64,000 nt of DNA from Siderastrea siderea (Eukaryota; Cnidaria; Anthozoa; Scleractinia; Rhizangiidae), in assembly GCA_964030785.1 (NCBI GenBank), contig OZ034971.1:35630804-35694803 (forward strand), in the 5' to 3' direction. The position numbers were made by a program, and so were the translations under genes. The notes under the pieces were generated by a model that did no database searches, was not told where the DNA came from, and worked only from the letters and a program-made list of their open reading frames with translations. Shown here in pieces: positions 46,087-57,014 of this stretch; within the stretch, counting starts at the first letter, position 1; every line of letters starts with the position of its first letter.

Positions 46087-46990
46087 AAATACACAGAATC
46101 CACTAACGAGATGCAAATTACGGATCGTGAACACTTCTGTACGGACCGTGTATGCGGTTCACGGTTTGCCTGTTCAAGGCATTCAGATAGTGGAGTGCGA
46201 GCGAATGAGCGGGGGAAAAAAACCAGGAGAATGCTTGGAACAGGCTAGATCACGGTCCGTACGAAATGTACAGGTCGTCAAACCGTTATCTCCCTCTGAT
46301 AACAAGAGCAAAATATTCTAAGTCCCACTAATGAGATGCAATTTACGGACCGTGAACTCTTCTAGACGGACCGTATCTGAAGATCACAGTCCGTACGAAC
46401 TGTACGGTCCGTCAAAAAGATATCTCCCCCTGATTTCAAGAGTGAAATAATCTAAGACCCAATAATGAGATGCAATTTACGGACCGTGAACTTTTCTATA
46501 CGGACCGTGTGTGCGGTTCACGATCCGTATGAACTGTACGGACCGTCAACACGATATCGCCCTCTGATAACAAGAGTGAAATAATATGTCCCACCAATGA
46601 GATGCAATTTACGGTCCGGGAACTCCTGTATACCGACCGTATCTGAAGTTCACGGTCCGTACGGACCGTACGGACTGTCAACACGATATCTCCCTCTGAT
46701 TACAAGGGTGAAATATTCTAAGTCCCACTAATGAGATGCAATTTGCGGACCGTGAACTCTTCTATACGGACCGTTTATACGGTTTCAGTCCGTACGAACT
46801 GTACGGACCGTAAACACGATATCTCCCTCTGATAATAAGAGTGAAATATTCTAAGTCCCACTAATGAGATGCAAGTTACGGACCGTCAACCCTTCTCTCC
46901 AATCCGTATGTGGGTTTCACGGTCCGTACGAACTCTACGGACCGAAACCATAGTCTCACGGTCCGTTCCAGTGCGGGTGCATTGGACAAC
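46087..46990. repeat. 133-bp satellite of ACGGACCGT palindromes (about 6-7 units)
   Basis: ATGAGATGCAATTTACGGACC-type starts occur at 46331, 46465, 46597, 46731 and 46864 (steps 132-134), with an interrupted first unit from 46106. Each unit holds several ACGGACCGT or CGGTCCGT words in both orientations, allowing several hairpins, and a TATCTCCCTCTGATAACAAGAG linker. The 43660-43835 hairpins use the same words. Confidence 0.92.
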
Positions 46991-47249
46991 CCTCCTTTTA
47001 AGCGAGAAAACCTAAGGGCTACTCATTGTAGGAATGTAAGGTGTAACTATAGAAGCCTTTAGGAAGGAGTACAGTTGATTAAATATGTCATTCTAATTGA
47101 ACCAGTGAATAGTGACATTTTGAAGACGCCAATATGCTGCACTGTTATTGTTGCTGTTGTGTCATTTTACCATATAAGGGCAAGAGAACGCACAGAATAT
47201 GCCACTGTTTTATTAAACTGTACAATCCCGGTTTGACCGGGTTTTTGCT

Positions 47250-47438
47250 GAAGGAGAACGAAGTAAAAATGAAATTAATTCCGTAACAGACCGGCCTTCC
47301 CCTTATTAAATATGACTTCGACTTTCAGTATTTGTTCTGAATTGTGGATACATTCTACAATGGCGACTGCGATTGTTGTTAAACGTATATAGTAGCAGTG
47401 AATTTTAAAAACTTGGGGTTGAAACCAATTTTTCCAAG
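47250..47438. repeat. Direct repeat DR, right copy
   Basis: Same-orientation partner of 43430-43620, with a small number of substitutions and short insertions (for example CGTATATAGTAGCAG for CATAGCAGCAG). Confidence 0.75.
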
Positions 47439-47524
47439 TCTTTCGTTAAAAGTAAAGTTGTGTGACTAACTAAGCAGTAGCGTCACCTCTGAATTTAGTT
47501 TGAAGTAGATGAATCTGATTTTAA

Positions 47525-48006
47525 CCCATTCAGCTCTAAATTGCCGGGGCTTTTTGTCTAATTAAATCAATAGAACCCCTATACCCATGAAGGATATATC
47601 ATCTTACAGCTGTTTATGTGTGTATTCCAAAAATCGAATCAACCACCACTAAGGAGGGAATAGCTTTGACAAACGATGGTTTAAAAACAGAGAACGAAAA
47701 CGTCCAAAGAAGTTAAAATCTTCATATATATTAGGTGTACCCCAAAATTATACCTAATTTTACAGCTGTCGATGAATAGGTTAATAACAAATGCAATAGA
47801 AACCGCATAATTATTGTAGAAAAAAGTTCCAAATCTTCCAGGGGTGGTGAGCTTTATCATGTATTGGGGAGGGGGGTCACAATCTTATGCTTTCAATGAC
47901 TAGGTCTTTACAAGCCCATTTTGGTGCTAATTTTCGTCAAAATTGGCTAGATGTGAACCAAACTGTGACGCCATAAGCACATAAGTGCTCTCCCGTGGCG
48001 AAAGGG
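47525..48006. mobile_element. TTAA-flanked TIR element, piggyBac-like candidate
   Basis: TTAA at 47521-47524 followed by CCCATT, and GAAAGGG followed by TTAA at 48007-48010, give TTAA-CCC.TT ends in inverted orientation. TTAA targets and CCC-starting ends are typical of piggyBac-like elements. Only the tips are clearly inverted repeats, so this is a candidate. No transposase. Confidence 0.5.
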
Positions 48007-48419
48007 TTAATAGGCGTTTTAGTTAAATCAAAATGACTCTGCCTGCGTGAAAAACAGCAAACTTACGATTCTTGTGTTGGTGATTTTCTCTTTTTTTTGT
48101 GATATTGAGATTGTTGAGAATAAATTGCCTATTTAATCTGCTGAAACGAGACATTTCTCACTTAGTACTGACTTGCTTTTGGGTACTTTTTTGTGCTATC
48201 CCGGGGAAATTCGTGCAAAGATAGCCGGTGAGATTTGCGTGGGTAAATATTCACCATATTTAATGGGTTAAAAGTAAAACAGAAAAACTGGGCTTTCAGT
48301 CGCAGTCAATAAAGTGAGCTGTTTTACACGTGTTTTGAAACGACGCACACACAAGAAAAGCGAACGTAAAACTCGCTCGAAAGGAGGCCGTCTTTAAAAC
48401 GAGGAGCGGGGATTCGGGG

Positions 48420-48481
48420 AACGGGGAATCTTTAAAAGCGGGAATCTTTAGAATGTTGAATCTTTGAAAGCCCAAATCTTT
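48420..48481. repeat. AATCTTTAAAAGCGGG short tandem repeat, left part
   Basis: Several degenerate copies of GAATCTTTAAAAGCGG. The same repeat resumes at about 50610-50705, after the TIR element and a fold-back. The intervening elements may have inserted into one original tract. Confidence 0.6.
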
Positions 48482-49870
48482 CAGCCTGCGTAGCAGGCGT
48501 AAACAGGGAAGGGGAAGGGGAGCTAGAACGTGGGAGAAAAATGGGGACTTGGGACTAGGGACGAGGAAACGTCTGCTACAGCGGTATTTTTTAACGCCTT
48601 TTCCATCTCCACCTACCGATTTTCAGGTAATCCAGTTAAGTTAACTGTCAATGCAACCACCAATCAGAAAGAGGTGCGCGCTTTTCTGCATGACTGACTT
48701 CACGCAGGAACTTACTGAACAATTCATTGTCTGTCAATGAAGCGTCTAAAAATAAAGTTAGGATGAGAAACATGATTTTGTTTCCAACCTAAGAACAACT
48801 TCCATTGAACAAGAAATAAGAGACACGAAGCTTGTCTAAATAAAAAGATATATTAAGATAAACCCCTCTTTGCTTCTGAAAACCAAACGCGTTCAATTTT
48901 CGCTTCTAGTAAAGCTAAGCATATTAACACGCAAGCGAAGAACCACAATACATTTTGAACGGCATTTATTGACCTAACAGTTCACGTTTTTCAAAAATTA
49001 CGCGAAAGTCATAATATGAAGAATCGGTCAACAAAAAAAATATATTTTTGTACAAATTTACAAACACAAATGTAATTTACTTTACCATGGATTCCCTACA
49101 AAGTTAGACTGCGAGCAGTCTCTCTTTTGCTCTAAAAACCCTGCCGGAGGAGCGGCGAGAAAGCGAGTGCGATATTTGAGCCTCGCGGATTCGCCGCTCG
49201 CCGCTCGAATATCGCGCTCTTGGCTTTGCCGTTCGTCCAGCACGGATTTTTGAGCAAAAGAGAGACTGCTCGCAGTCTACTACAAAGTCAACAGCTTCAG
49301 TGATTGATGTCTGGCAACAGCAGACTTATCTTTAAAACATCCGTCTGTCCTAAAAGAATAATTTCTTCGCTTTTCTCTTTAGCTGTCAAGCGTTTCTTAC
49401 GGCTTCTTCTTCCGATTTATAGTTCTCAAAAGACGAGTCGTCATTCCAATAACGGGATATTTACACCGTCTTGAAATTCACGCTTGAAACGGTGCAATGT
49501 TTTTTGAAATGTTCTGTGAAAACGACAAATATAATCTCTTCTGTCTTGGACCGTATCCCGTTGGCAAAACCGCTAAAACATTTCTTCCCTTTAGTAGAGC
49601 TCCAACGGCCGTTTCTCGCTCTGGTTCCAAGACAATTTCGCAACCTGCCCCTGCTGCAACAGCACCTCCGCGTCAAATTGCGTCAATTCACGTTGGACTT
49701 ACTGCTTACTGTCTGAAATTAACCAAACAGAATTTTGTAGCCGCTGGCGGCCGCAGAAATGAAAATTTGGGAGTCTTTGTAGCAGGCGTTCCCTCGTCCC
49801 TAGTCCCCAGTCCCCCATTTTTCTCCCGCGTTCTTGCTACTTTTCCCCTTCCCCGTTTTTACGCAGGCTA
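48482..49870. mobile_element. 1.39-kb TIR element with AGCCTGCG ends
   Basis: The left end (48482-48580) and right end (about 49778-49870) are inverted repeats of about 90 bp with some mismatches, sharing AGCCTGCGTA, GGGGAAGGGGA, GGGAGAAAAATGGGG and CTAGGGACGAGG (or complements). Flanks AAATCTTT and GAATCTCT are only partly alike, so the target duplication is unclear. No transposase is seen; open frames at 49471-49871 overlap in different frames and lack family features. A 175-bp fold-back is nested at 49105-49279. Confidence 0.8.
49096..49288. mobile_element. 175-bp fold-back with 9-bp target duplication
   Basis: The element runs 49105-49279, beginning TAGACTGCGAGCAGTCTC and ending with its complement; arms of about 60 bp have some mismatches inward. 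CTACAAAGT flanks it on both sides (49096-49104 and 49280-49288), a perfect 9-bp duplication as made by Mutator-like transposases. It is nested inside the 48482-49870 element. Confidence 0.93.
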
Positions 49871-50445
49871 GAATCTCTAAAATGGGAAATTTTACAATAA
49901 CTGAGCGAATTCTCGCTCGCTGATTGGCTAATTTTTATTGTCAATAAGAGTACAGACGGATGAAGCTCGTAAAGCTGACGCAATCAGCAAAAGTTTTGTC
50001 AAACTTTTCAGCGCTGCATTCTTGATGAGGCGAGAAATGTACCACAAATCTAGTAGTCTTCAATGAGGAAATCATCTTAAATTTATTGGTTAAAACTGAA
50101 GAAACCATTGCAACCTTAGAGCGAAAAGATGAGGATGTTTGTTAAGGATTCAGACCTAAAAATCCGCCGTGAGCGGGAATTTGTGCTGTCGATGAAATTA
50201 AGCTGAACCGTGTTTTGGCCGATTATTTTGTGAACAGATTTCACTGGGTTAAAGGTTAGTTGAGTAATTCGAATTAATTCCTTGTATTTCTGGCCTATTC
50301 TTACTAAAGTTTTAATTTAAGAGCCTGTGATTCTCCGAATTACAGCGATGAAATTCTGATTTTGCGGCAGTCGCATTTTCCATTGACTCCTGCATTTCTG
50401 TCCTTCGTTTGATCAAGTCAGTTTTGGCTTTTTGTTATTGTAAAA

Positions 50446-50607
50446 AACGAATTGACGTCAGTTTTTTATGCGTCTGTCCTCTTATTGCTGATAAATTTCG
50501 TCATAACATTGTCAAAGCTTGTTGTAGATCCACTCGCCTTTGACAATGTTATGACGAAATTTATCATCAATAAGAGGACAGACGCATAAAAAACTGACGT
50601 CAATTTG
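50446..50607. mobile_element. Fold-back element with arms of about 72 bp
   Basis: The arms contain ATTGACGTCAGTTTTTTATG and its complement, then CGTCTGTCCTCTTATTG and TTTCGTCATAACATTGTCAAAG in both orientations. The loop (about 50520-50540) contains TTGTTGTAGATCC. Near-perfect arms suggest a young insertion. No clear target duplication. Confidence 0.9.
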
Positions 50608-50707
50608 TTAATCTTTAAAAGCAGAAATCTTTAAAATGGGGATCTTTAAAAGCGAGAATTTTTAAAATGAGGAATTTTCAAAAGCTGGAATCTTTAAAAG
50701 CAACTAA

Positions 50708-51185
50708 ATATTCTGCATCGTTATTAAAGTGAATGTTATTTAATGATATAGTTTAAGTTGCCTGTGTTATGATAAGCGGAAGATCCACGCTTTTATCAGG
50801 GAATACTGCATAGAAAACCACTTTGTGTGCTCCCAAAGGAGAAAACGGAAAACTATAGTGGGAACTAGGAAAGTATTTTGATGTTTGATACCGTAAAAAA
50901 CGTGCAGTAAACTCTTAGAAAAGTGAAATAGATTCGCGATTTAAAGGGGCTCTGTCACGAGGGTGCATGCGTTAGTTTCTCGAATCGAAACTTAAGTGAA
51001 AAGTTTGATCGATAAGGGTGTCCGCCGTGAAAACGTAAAAACTCTGGGCGAAAAAAAATATTCGATGACCCTAAACGAACAAAGAAGACTGTTTAAAACA
51101 CCATAAACTTATTTATCTGGAAGACAAGATTTTGAATGCATCGTTTTAATCGAAACTCATAGCATCCTACAAAGCATGCATCCTA
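50708..51185. other. No gene recognised
   Basis: AT-rich intergenic sequence without supported features. Confidence 0.4.
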
Positions 51186-52043
51186 CTTGCACTGTAGGTT
51201 AGAGTTAGATACGTTATGCTCAAAAATTTGAGCATTATGCTTTTGAGCGTCACCCTCAAAACAACAGCTTTATGCGGCCTAAAATAATGCTCGAGAAGTA
51301 GCATTATGCTCGACTGATGTTGGTTGTATTTGATGCCCTTTTCCATCCCTGCAGACAAAAAAATACCTCCATAAGTCAGAAGCACAACATTTTATTGCAT
51401 CAATTACAACGTTACCAGCAATAAACAACAAATAATGCTCAAAAGCACTCAAAATGTCTTATTTCAATGGAACTGGCGGCCATGATGGATAGACAACTGG
51501 CAACTGTGGCAAGCCTTAGCAGCCTGGCATAATGATGCAACGGTGCAACCAGGCCTTAAAAGTAGCAACAAGCCTTTGAATTTGTTAAATCCTTCTTGGC
51601 GTAGAATGCCCGGTCACATCCGGGAATTTAACTGGCTAGAAACATTTAAGCCAGGTGGTGGTCTTAAAAGTATGGCGGAATTATAGGATTTGAACAACTT
51701 TCAGCGGATCTTGCCTCTTGTTGAGACAATTTCGTAACGATTTCTAAATGAGTACCACCTGAATAGAAATTACGAGAAACATCATATTCCAGATCTTACC
51801 TCAGATTAACGCCAGATAATCGGATCGCACTGGTTTTTTCTGCTAAAAATCAGCCTCCGAATCCGCTTCGAGGACCATCATGAAATGATGAAGGCCAAAG
51901 GTAGCGACGAATTCGAAGGGTACCAGTAGAAATGTTGACATCTTTCTTACGGCTTCAAAACCACGACAGTCTTTCAAATCAAGGAATGTTATAAAAACTG
52001 GGTTTTTGTTTTCCTTTGAAGACTCTGAATTTAGCCTGAACCC

Positions 52044-53422
52044 GTGAGGGGGTAGCCTCCCACACAGTCGTTTTTAGGGGAGTCACTATTACCCTCCTCC
52101 GCACAAACGCCTGCTTACCGGAGTTCAACATTCCTTTCCGCCACTTAGCCAATCACATTGTACCTAATTATGTCTGGTAGGTTGACCTTGACCGCAGGAC
52201 GCTTTCGCGGGAACACATGCAGATAAACATGACGCGCGGTATGAATTTTGAAATGTAAAGTAAAACGTCATCTCAAAATCGTTCTTGAACAAAATTGCGT
52301 AAGCTTTCAAATTGCACGTCAAACTTCAAAATCCGTGCTAAGATTTTGGAGAAATAAATTTATTTATGTGCGCGGTAAACTCTGTTTAGGCATAAAATCT
52401 ATGATATCGCGTTGCAGTCCCAGGCGGTACTAAATTTTTCCAAAGCATTAAATGCAGGGATAATTATAATTACATTCTCTGAGCTTTCAAATGGTCTGTT
52501 TAACTTAGAAATGCAGGAATATCTATACTCTACAAGCTTTCAAATGCAGCATTAAACTTAGAAATCTGTCGAGAGTATTTAAGTTTTAAGACTGATAAAT
52601 TCACCGCAAGAGGTAAGCTCTGTGTCATCACAAATGGTAATTGTAAACTAGACCATGCATTGCAAATTAGGACTAGCAGTCCCTTCTGTTTTAATAGGGA
52701 ATGTTATGCAAGAAGAGTATGTGAAAGCGCGTTGTAAAAGCCTCCTTCGCCCTTATACGAAAAGGTAGCAGAAACGTTAACGGATATGCTAGTGAACTTG
52801 AGTTTGAGAGATTTCGACGCCGGAAACGCACTCGGTTGTTGTGGCATGTGTGATATTTTCATCCCATTTATCGATTTATCATCTCGCCAGGTCCTTTGTC
52901 GTCTTTAATACTCTTTGTCTTTTCAAGTCGTAGAAGTCTCTTATATCCCTTCCCATTGCATTGGCCCCAGTAGTTTTTGGAAGCGCCGAAGTCTTCACCG
53001 ACCGTCGCCTCGATCAGCAGTGATCAGGCAAGCAAGATCAACAACGCTTTGTCAGAAAATTCGAACCGTCTTTCGATAGATGACGGGATAAAACTGTCGT
53101 ACAGTAAATACTTTTAATCACAAGCAATATATTTTTACCGATGTTTCAGCCATAATTCGTCATTCTAGAAGTAAAAAAACATATTCCAACTTCACGGCAC
53201 CAGTATCTCTGAAGAAAAACAATCTCGAGAAATACAGAAGCGTACATTTGAACGATTTATTTGATTGGTCATCGTCAGACGATGCCTCAATGGTGATTGG
53301 TTAGATTGCCTCGCAAGTAAAACAAAGGGAAAGGAATGTTGAACTCCGGTGAGCAGGCGTTTGTGGGGAGGAGGGTAATGTGACTCCCCTAAAAACGACT
53401 GCGTGGGAGGCTAGTGAGGGGG
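52044..53422. mobile_element. 1361-bp TIR element with 9-bp target duplication
   Basis: The element runs 52053-53413. Its ends are inverted repeats of about 86 bp with a few mismatches, starting TAGCCTCCCAC and including GTCGTTTTTAGGGGAGTCAC and GGAGTTCAACATTCC. GTGAGGGGG flanks it on both sides (52044-52052 and 53414-53422), a perfect 9-bp duplication typical of Mutator-like elements. The interior of about 1.19 kb has no long open frame, so it is non-autonomous. Confidence 0.94.
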
Positions 53423-53713
53423 AGGTCCGCGCGAAGGAAAAATTCAGAAAACTTCTTTCAAAGTCGTGAAAAATTTTTCACGAATCGGAGCCGCCATCTA
53501 TTGATTTTCAAAACTAGTTTCCAGTACTGCACGGCTGTTTCGTAGTGTTTACTTCATGTTACCTCCATATAGTAACGCCACAGAAAAAGAGCGACATAAC
53601 ACTAACCCCCTCCGGGACGGGATATTTTTTGTTGACCGCACTGGACTGGGAATTTTACGCGACGTACTAAAAGCACTTGAAAGTGAAAATTTCTCATTAC
53701 AGTTATGGAAATA

Positions 53714-53716
53714 CTA

Positions 53717-53791
<75 letters not shown>
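53714..53791. repeat. (ATT)n microsatellite
   Basis: About 25 uninterrupted ATT units. Open frames of poly-Tyr and poly-Ile across it are artefacts of the repeat. Confidence 0.97.
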
Positions 53792-53891
53792 TCCTTATGC
53801 TGAAAAAAATGCCCATTATGCCGGCATTATGCCCGACTACCGCATTATGCCCAAAAATATGCCGGCATGATGTATCTAACCCTACTGTTGG

Positions 53892-55795
53892 TGAAATTCC
53901 ATAAGGAAGGGACTAATGAAACAGCATTTAGAGCAACTTGATTTGTCCTCATGGTAGACCTTAAACAAAATACCGCTAAATTATTCTTATTTTAACGGGT
54001 TCTTTAGAAATAAAACGTTACTTCAGACAGTGTAAAAACAAAGCATAAACAAAATGCGGACCGCCATGTAAACAGTTTTTTTTGGTTCATTTTCGGTTCA
54101 TTTTCTCAAACATAGGACTTTTTATCACGATTTTCAACAATTACAACGGTAGTTTTTCTTTCGTCGCTGGGCGGTATTCTTTACAAAGTTGAAGCAGAGC
54201 ATTTTTGATCCTAAACTTTCTCTATTCAACCCCAAAGTACGGACTTTCTTTACGAGCGATCTCTAGTAACTCTGCATCTAGAGCGCAAGAAATCACGGAA
54301 TAAGCTTCCCCCTAGAACTTTCAAAACACAAGTTTCTGTCTGTGTTTAATAACTAGGAGTTCAGCCATAAATTATCTATAGCTTAACTTAAATTCTAAAG
54401 AGAGTAAGACTAAAAATGCCCGGTGACAAGACTCAACGAAAATTGAGATTTTTGTCACCATTTGAATGGAAAGCCCGTCATTTCTCCACTCAGTCCCAAA
54501 ATGTCACAACACACCAGGGGGGGCAGCAAACTTCGCCAATTTTCGTGACCTGATGATCCACCGAAAAATGACGTCACATCCGGTTTCAAAAATCGGCGAG
54601 CAGCTCGCTCAGTGAGTTGCAAGATGGACGCTCGGGAGTTTATGGTTTCTTCTTTCTTGTGACCACCACTGACACGCAATTGCTTATCTTGAATACCAGA
54701 GATGTTACAAAGTTACTGGATTATCTATTTCAGCCGATATATTGGCAAAACAGAAATGTTTAGTACAGTTTTGATGGCATTTTCCAGGCAGCTTCGTGCA
54801 ATGTCATGGCGAGTGTGTCGCAATTTTCAATACATGTGCGGATCAAACTTTTGCTTCTCGTGACTCCTGATTCAGTGTAATTGTCAATTTAAATAGCCTA
54901 TGATGCGTGAAATATAATGAAGAAAACGCCAGCAGTAACAGTCTGGATTGTTAACATCGGGAAGGTAATTAACACTCGACGTAAAGTGCTGGAAGTCCTA
55001 CGCTATCGAAACTACTCTGCACAGTGATACCTGATATCGTCTCTAACGGAGCCGCTCAAACTTTTGCCTCTCGTGACCCTTGATTCAAAGAAATCGTCAA
55101 TTAAAATAGTCTATCCCGAGTATAATACAATGAAGAAAACGTCGGTAGTCACAGTATGTTGTGTTAACACTGGGAAGGTAATTAACACTCGCAGATAAGT
55201 GCTGGAAGCAGTATCGAAACCAACCGCGGACATGTTTAGAAGCACTCCTGATGTGGCAGACATCTGTGTACTCAAGCAGACTCGAGGTTAGTAGTCTTGT
55301 GTTTTCGAAGTTTCCGTTTTACGATGATGGGTAGACACAATTTGTTTTTCTATGGGAATGTATTTTTTGTGTTTCGTTGTTTTAAAAGAAGTCTGAATAA
55401 AGAGAACTGCATAATTAATGAATGAATTTTATCTGATTGAGCGATTCCTAGGTTGGGGGGAGGGGGGGGGGGGAAGGGGAAGTAAGGATGGTGAGACGAA
55501 CAAACCAGCGTTGTAATAACATAAAGTAGAATCCTGATTTCTCAAGCTCTCGGTTTCTGAAAACTGGCTTCCCTTTCCCAGTCAAACACTGTAATTTTAC
55601 CCCGATTTTTCAAACCCCCAGATAATTCAAACCAATTCCCTTTTCCCCAGGAGGTTCAAAAAATCGGGATTCCACTGTATGTTTAAGATTGGGATTACCA
55701 AAACAAATTGTCGACATAATTGCGGGATTATCTAGCTACCTTGCCCTTTTAATATACATGTAGGCATCGACATGTTGGTCACTTTTCTACAAATT
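53892..55795. other. No gene recognised; contains a dispersed fragment
   Basis: The block at about 54460-54600, with GATCCACCGAAAAATGACGT and CACATCCGGT, is shared in inverted orientation with 59135-59175, so it belongs to an interspersed family. A G-rich run lies at 55455-55485. Near 55595-55680 a CCCCGATTTTTCAAACCCCC...AATCGGGATTCCACTGTA stretch hints at another inverted-repeat element end. Confidence 0.4.
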
Positions 55796-55796
55796 A

Positions 55797-56187
55797 TACA
55801 GCACCATTCAAAAGTAAGTTGACACTCAAGTATTGAGAATCGAGACTTGATAATTGATTTTTGATTCACAATACTTGATTCCTGCACAAATCACCCAACG
55901 GGAGCAGCCTTTGTTCAGTTTCGGCTATTTGCCTCGTGTCTCAATAAAACATCAAAATAAACAAAACCAAAACCAAAAAAGATTATCTTTCCCCACATTT
56001 CAAAACGTTTCAGCTCTATACATAATTAACTCAAACTCGATTTTGGATTTGTGCGAATTGGAATAGTGTTGTGTTAGTCTCGATTCTAATTTTCAGTACT
56101 TAATTCATGCAGGAATTGAGTAATGAGTAGCTAGTCAAGAATTGAGACTCACAACAAACTGTCAGCTTACTTTTGAATGGTACTGTA
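55797..56187. mobile_element. 387-bp TA-flanked element, Tc1/mariner-like
   Basis: The element runs 55799-56185 between TA dinucleotides. Left end CAGCACCATTCAAAAGTAAG; right end read inversely CAGTACCATTCAAAAGTAAG, then TGACA. TA targets and CAG(T)-starting ends are typical of Tc1/mariner elements. Inner parts carry related words (ATTGAGAATCGAGACTTG and complements) in subterminal inverted positions. No transposase, so MITE-like. Confidence 0.85.
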
Positions 56188-56805
56188 CAATGTCTTTATT
56201 GGCATTGGTTACTACGTTTGTACATGTACTTTCAACTGCAAGGATAGACAGTGGTATTTGTTATCCACATGTGATCTACATGGACAATTGTAGCTGCTCA
56301 TTCAAGTATAAAGCATTCTATGTGCACCCTAGCTGTCATGAATTTCATATTCTTTGGTGTCAACTTTGTCATGTGACATTCTGTCCTAAAGGTCTTGTTA
56401 CACTAGGACATAAATATTGTCTTTCAACTATTGGTAGTCCCAATTTTAAGACCTATCCATTTTTGCTCTTTAAAAAAATGAGTGTTTTTAATGAATTTTT
56501 ACACCTGAGGCTACACATTGTCTGCACTTTGCCTGCTGTAGTTATTTGATTTTGTTACAACACAGTGACTTCTACCAAGTCTCTTCATGTAGAAAACATA
56601 CCAACCCTTAACTTTAGGTAAATCTATTACATTCATGTAATTAGTATTAAATCTTTAGCTTATTAATCTTACATATAGGTACCTACACATTCAGATTTGT
56701 GAATACAAATGTATAACAAAAATAAAATTGAGTAGCCAAAAGCCCAAGTATGTAACTATTTTAATGTCAGGTAGATATTTGTCATGTACTATCACAGACA
56801 TTTAC
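56188..56805. other. No gene recognised
   Basis: A 135-codon open frame (56142-56549) starts inside the preceding element and has no family features, signal peptide or conserved motif that I can identify. The rest is AT-rich. Confidence 0.4.
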
Positions 56806-57014
56806 TTAACCCTTTCACCCCTAGTAGTGGCCAAAATTTAAATTCAAGAATATGCTAAATTTCATTTTTTTTTTCAAATCCCCCCAAACAAACAGTAAAA
56901 TACTGCCAAAGAGATTTCATTTGAATGGTCACACCATAGGATTTCATCCACAGACTCAAAAGTTAGCACTACATCACATGTCTCCATAATTGACTCCTGG
57001 AGTAAAGGGGTTAA
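56806..57014. mobile_element. 201-bp TTAA-flanked element, piggyBac-like candidate
   Basis: TTAA at 56806-56809 is followed by CCCTTTCACCCC, and AGTAAAGGGG is followed by TTAA at 57011-57014. The inside contains TTTGAATGGTCACACC and ATTTCATCCACAGACTC. These inner words also occur in the granulin-linked tandem units (for example 26056-26094) and partly in the fourth gene's 5' flank. Confidence 0.7.

Larger units (their letters stand above)
51186..53888. mobile_element. Possible larger TIR element enclosing a younger insertion
   Basis: The left part reads CTGTAGGTTAGAGTTAGATAC followed by repeated ATTATGC words (51187-51320). The right part, read on the minus strand, gives CAGTAGGGTTAGATACATCA followed by similar CATAATGC words (53888 back to 53795). 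The inverted match is imperfect, and the interior holds the 1361-bp element and an ATT microsatellite, so this is tentative. Confidence 0.4.

Noticed and set aside
49471..49871. Overlapping plus-strand frames inside the 1.39-kb TIR element
   Set aside because: They overlap in different frames, end in the TIR, and show no transposase motif such as a DDE pattern.
53556..53904. Poly-Tyr and poly-Ile open frames
   Set aside because: Artefacts of the (ATT)n microsatellite.
56142..56549. 135-codon plus-strand frame
   Set aside because: Begins inside a Tc1/mariner-like element and has no recognisable domain; chance frame is likely.
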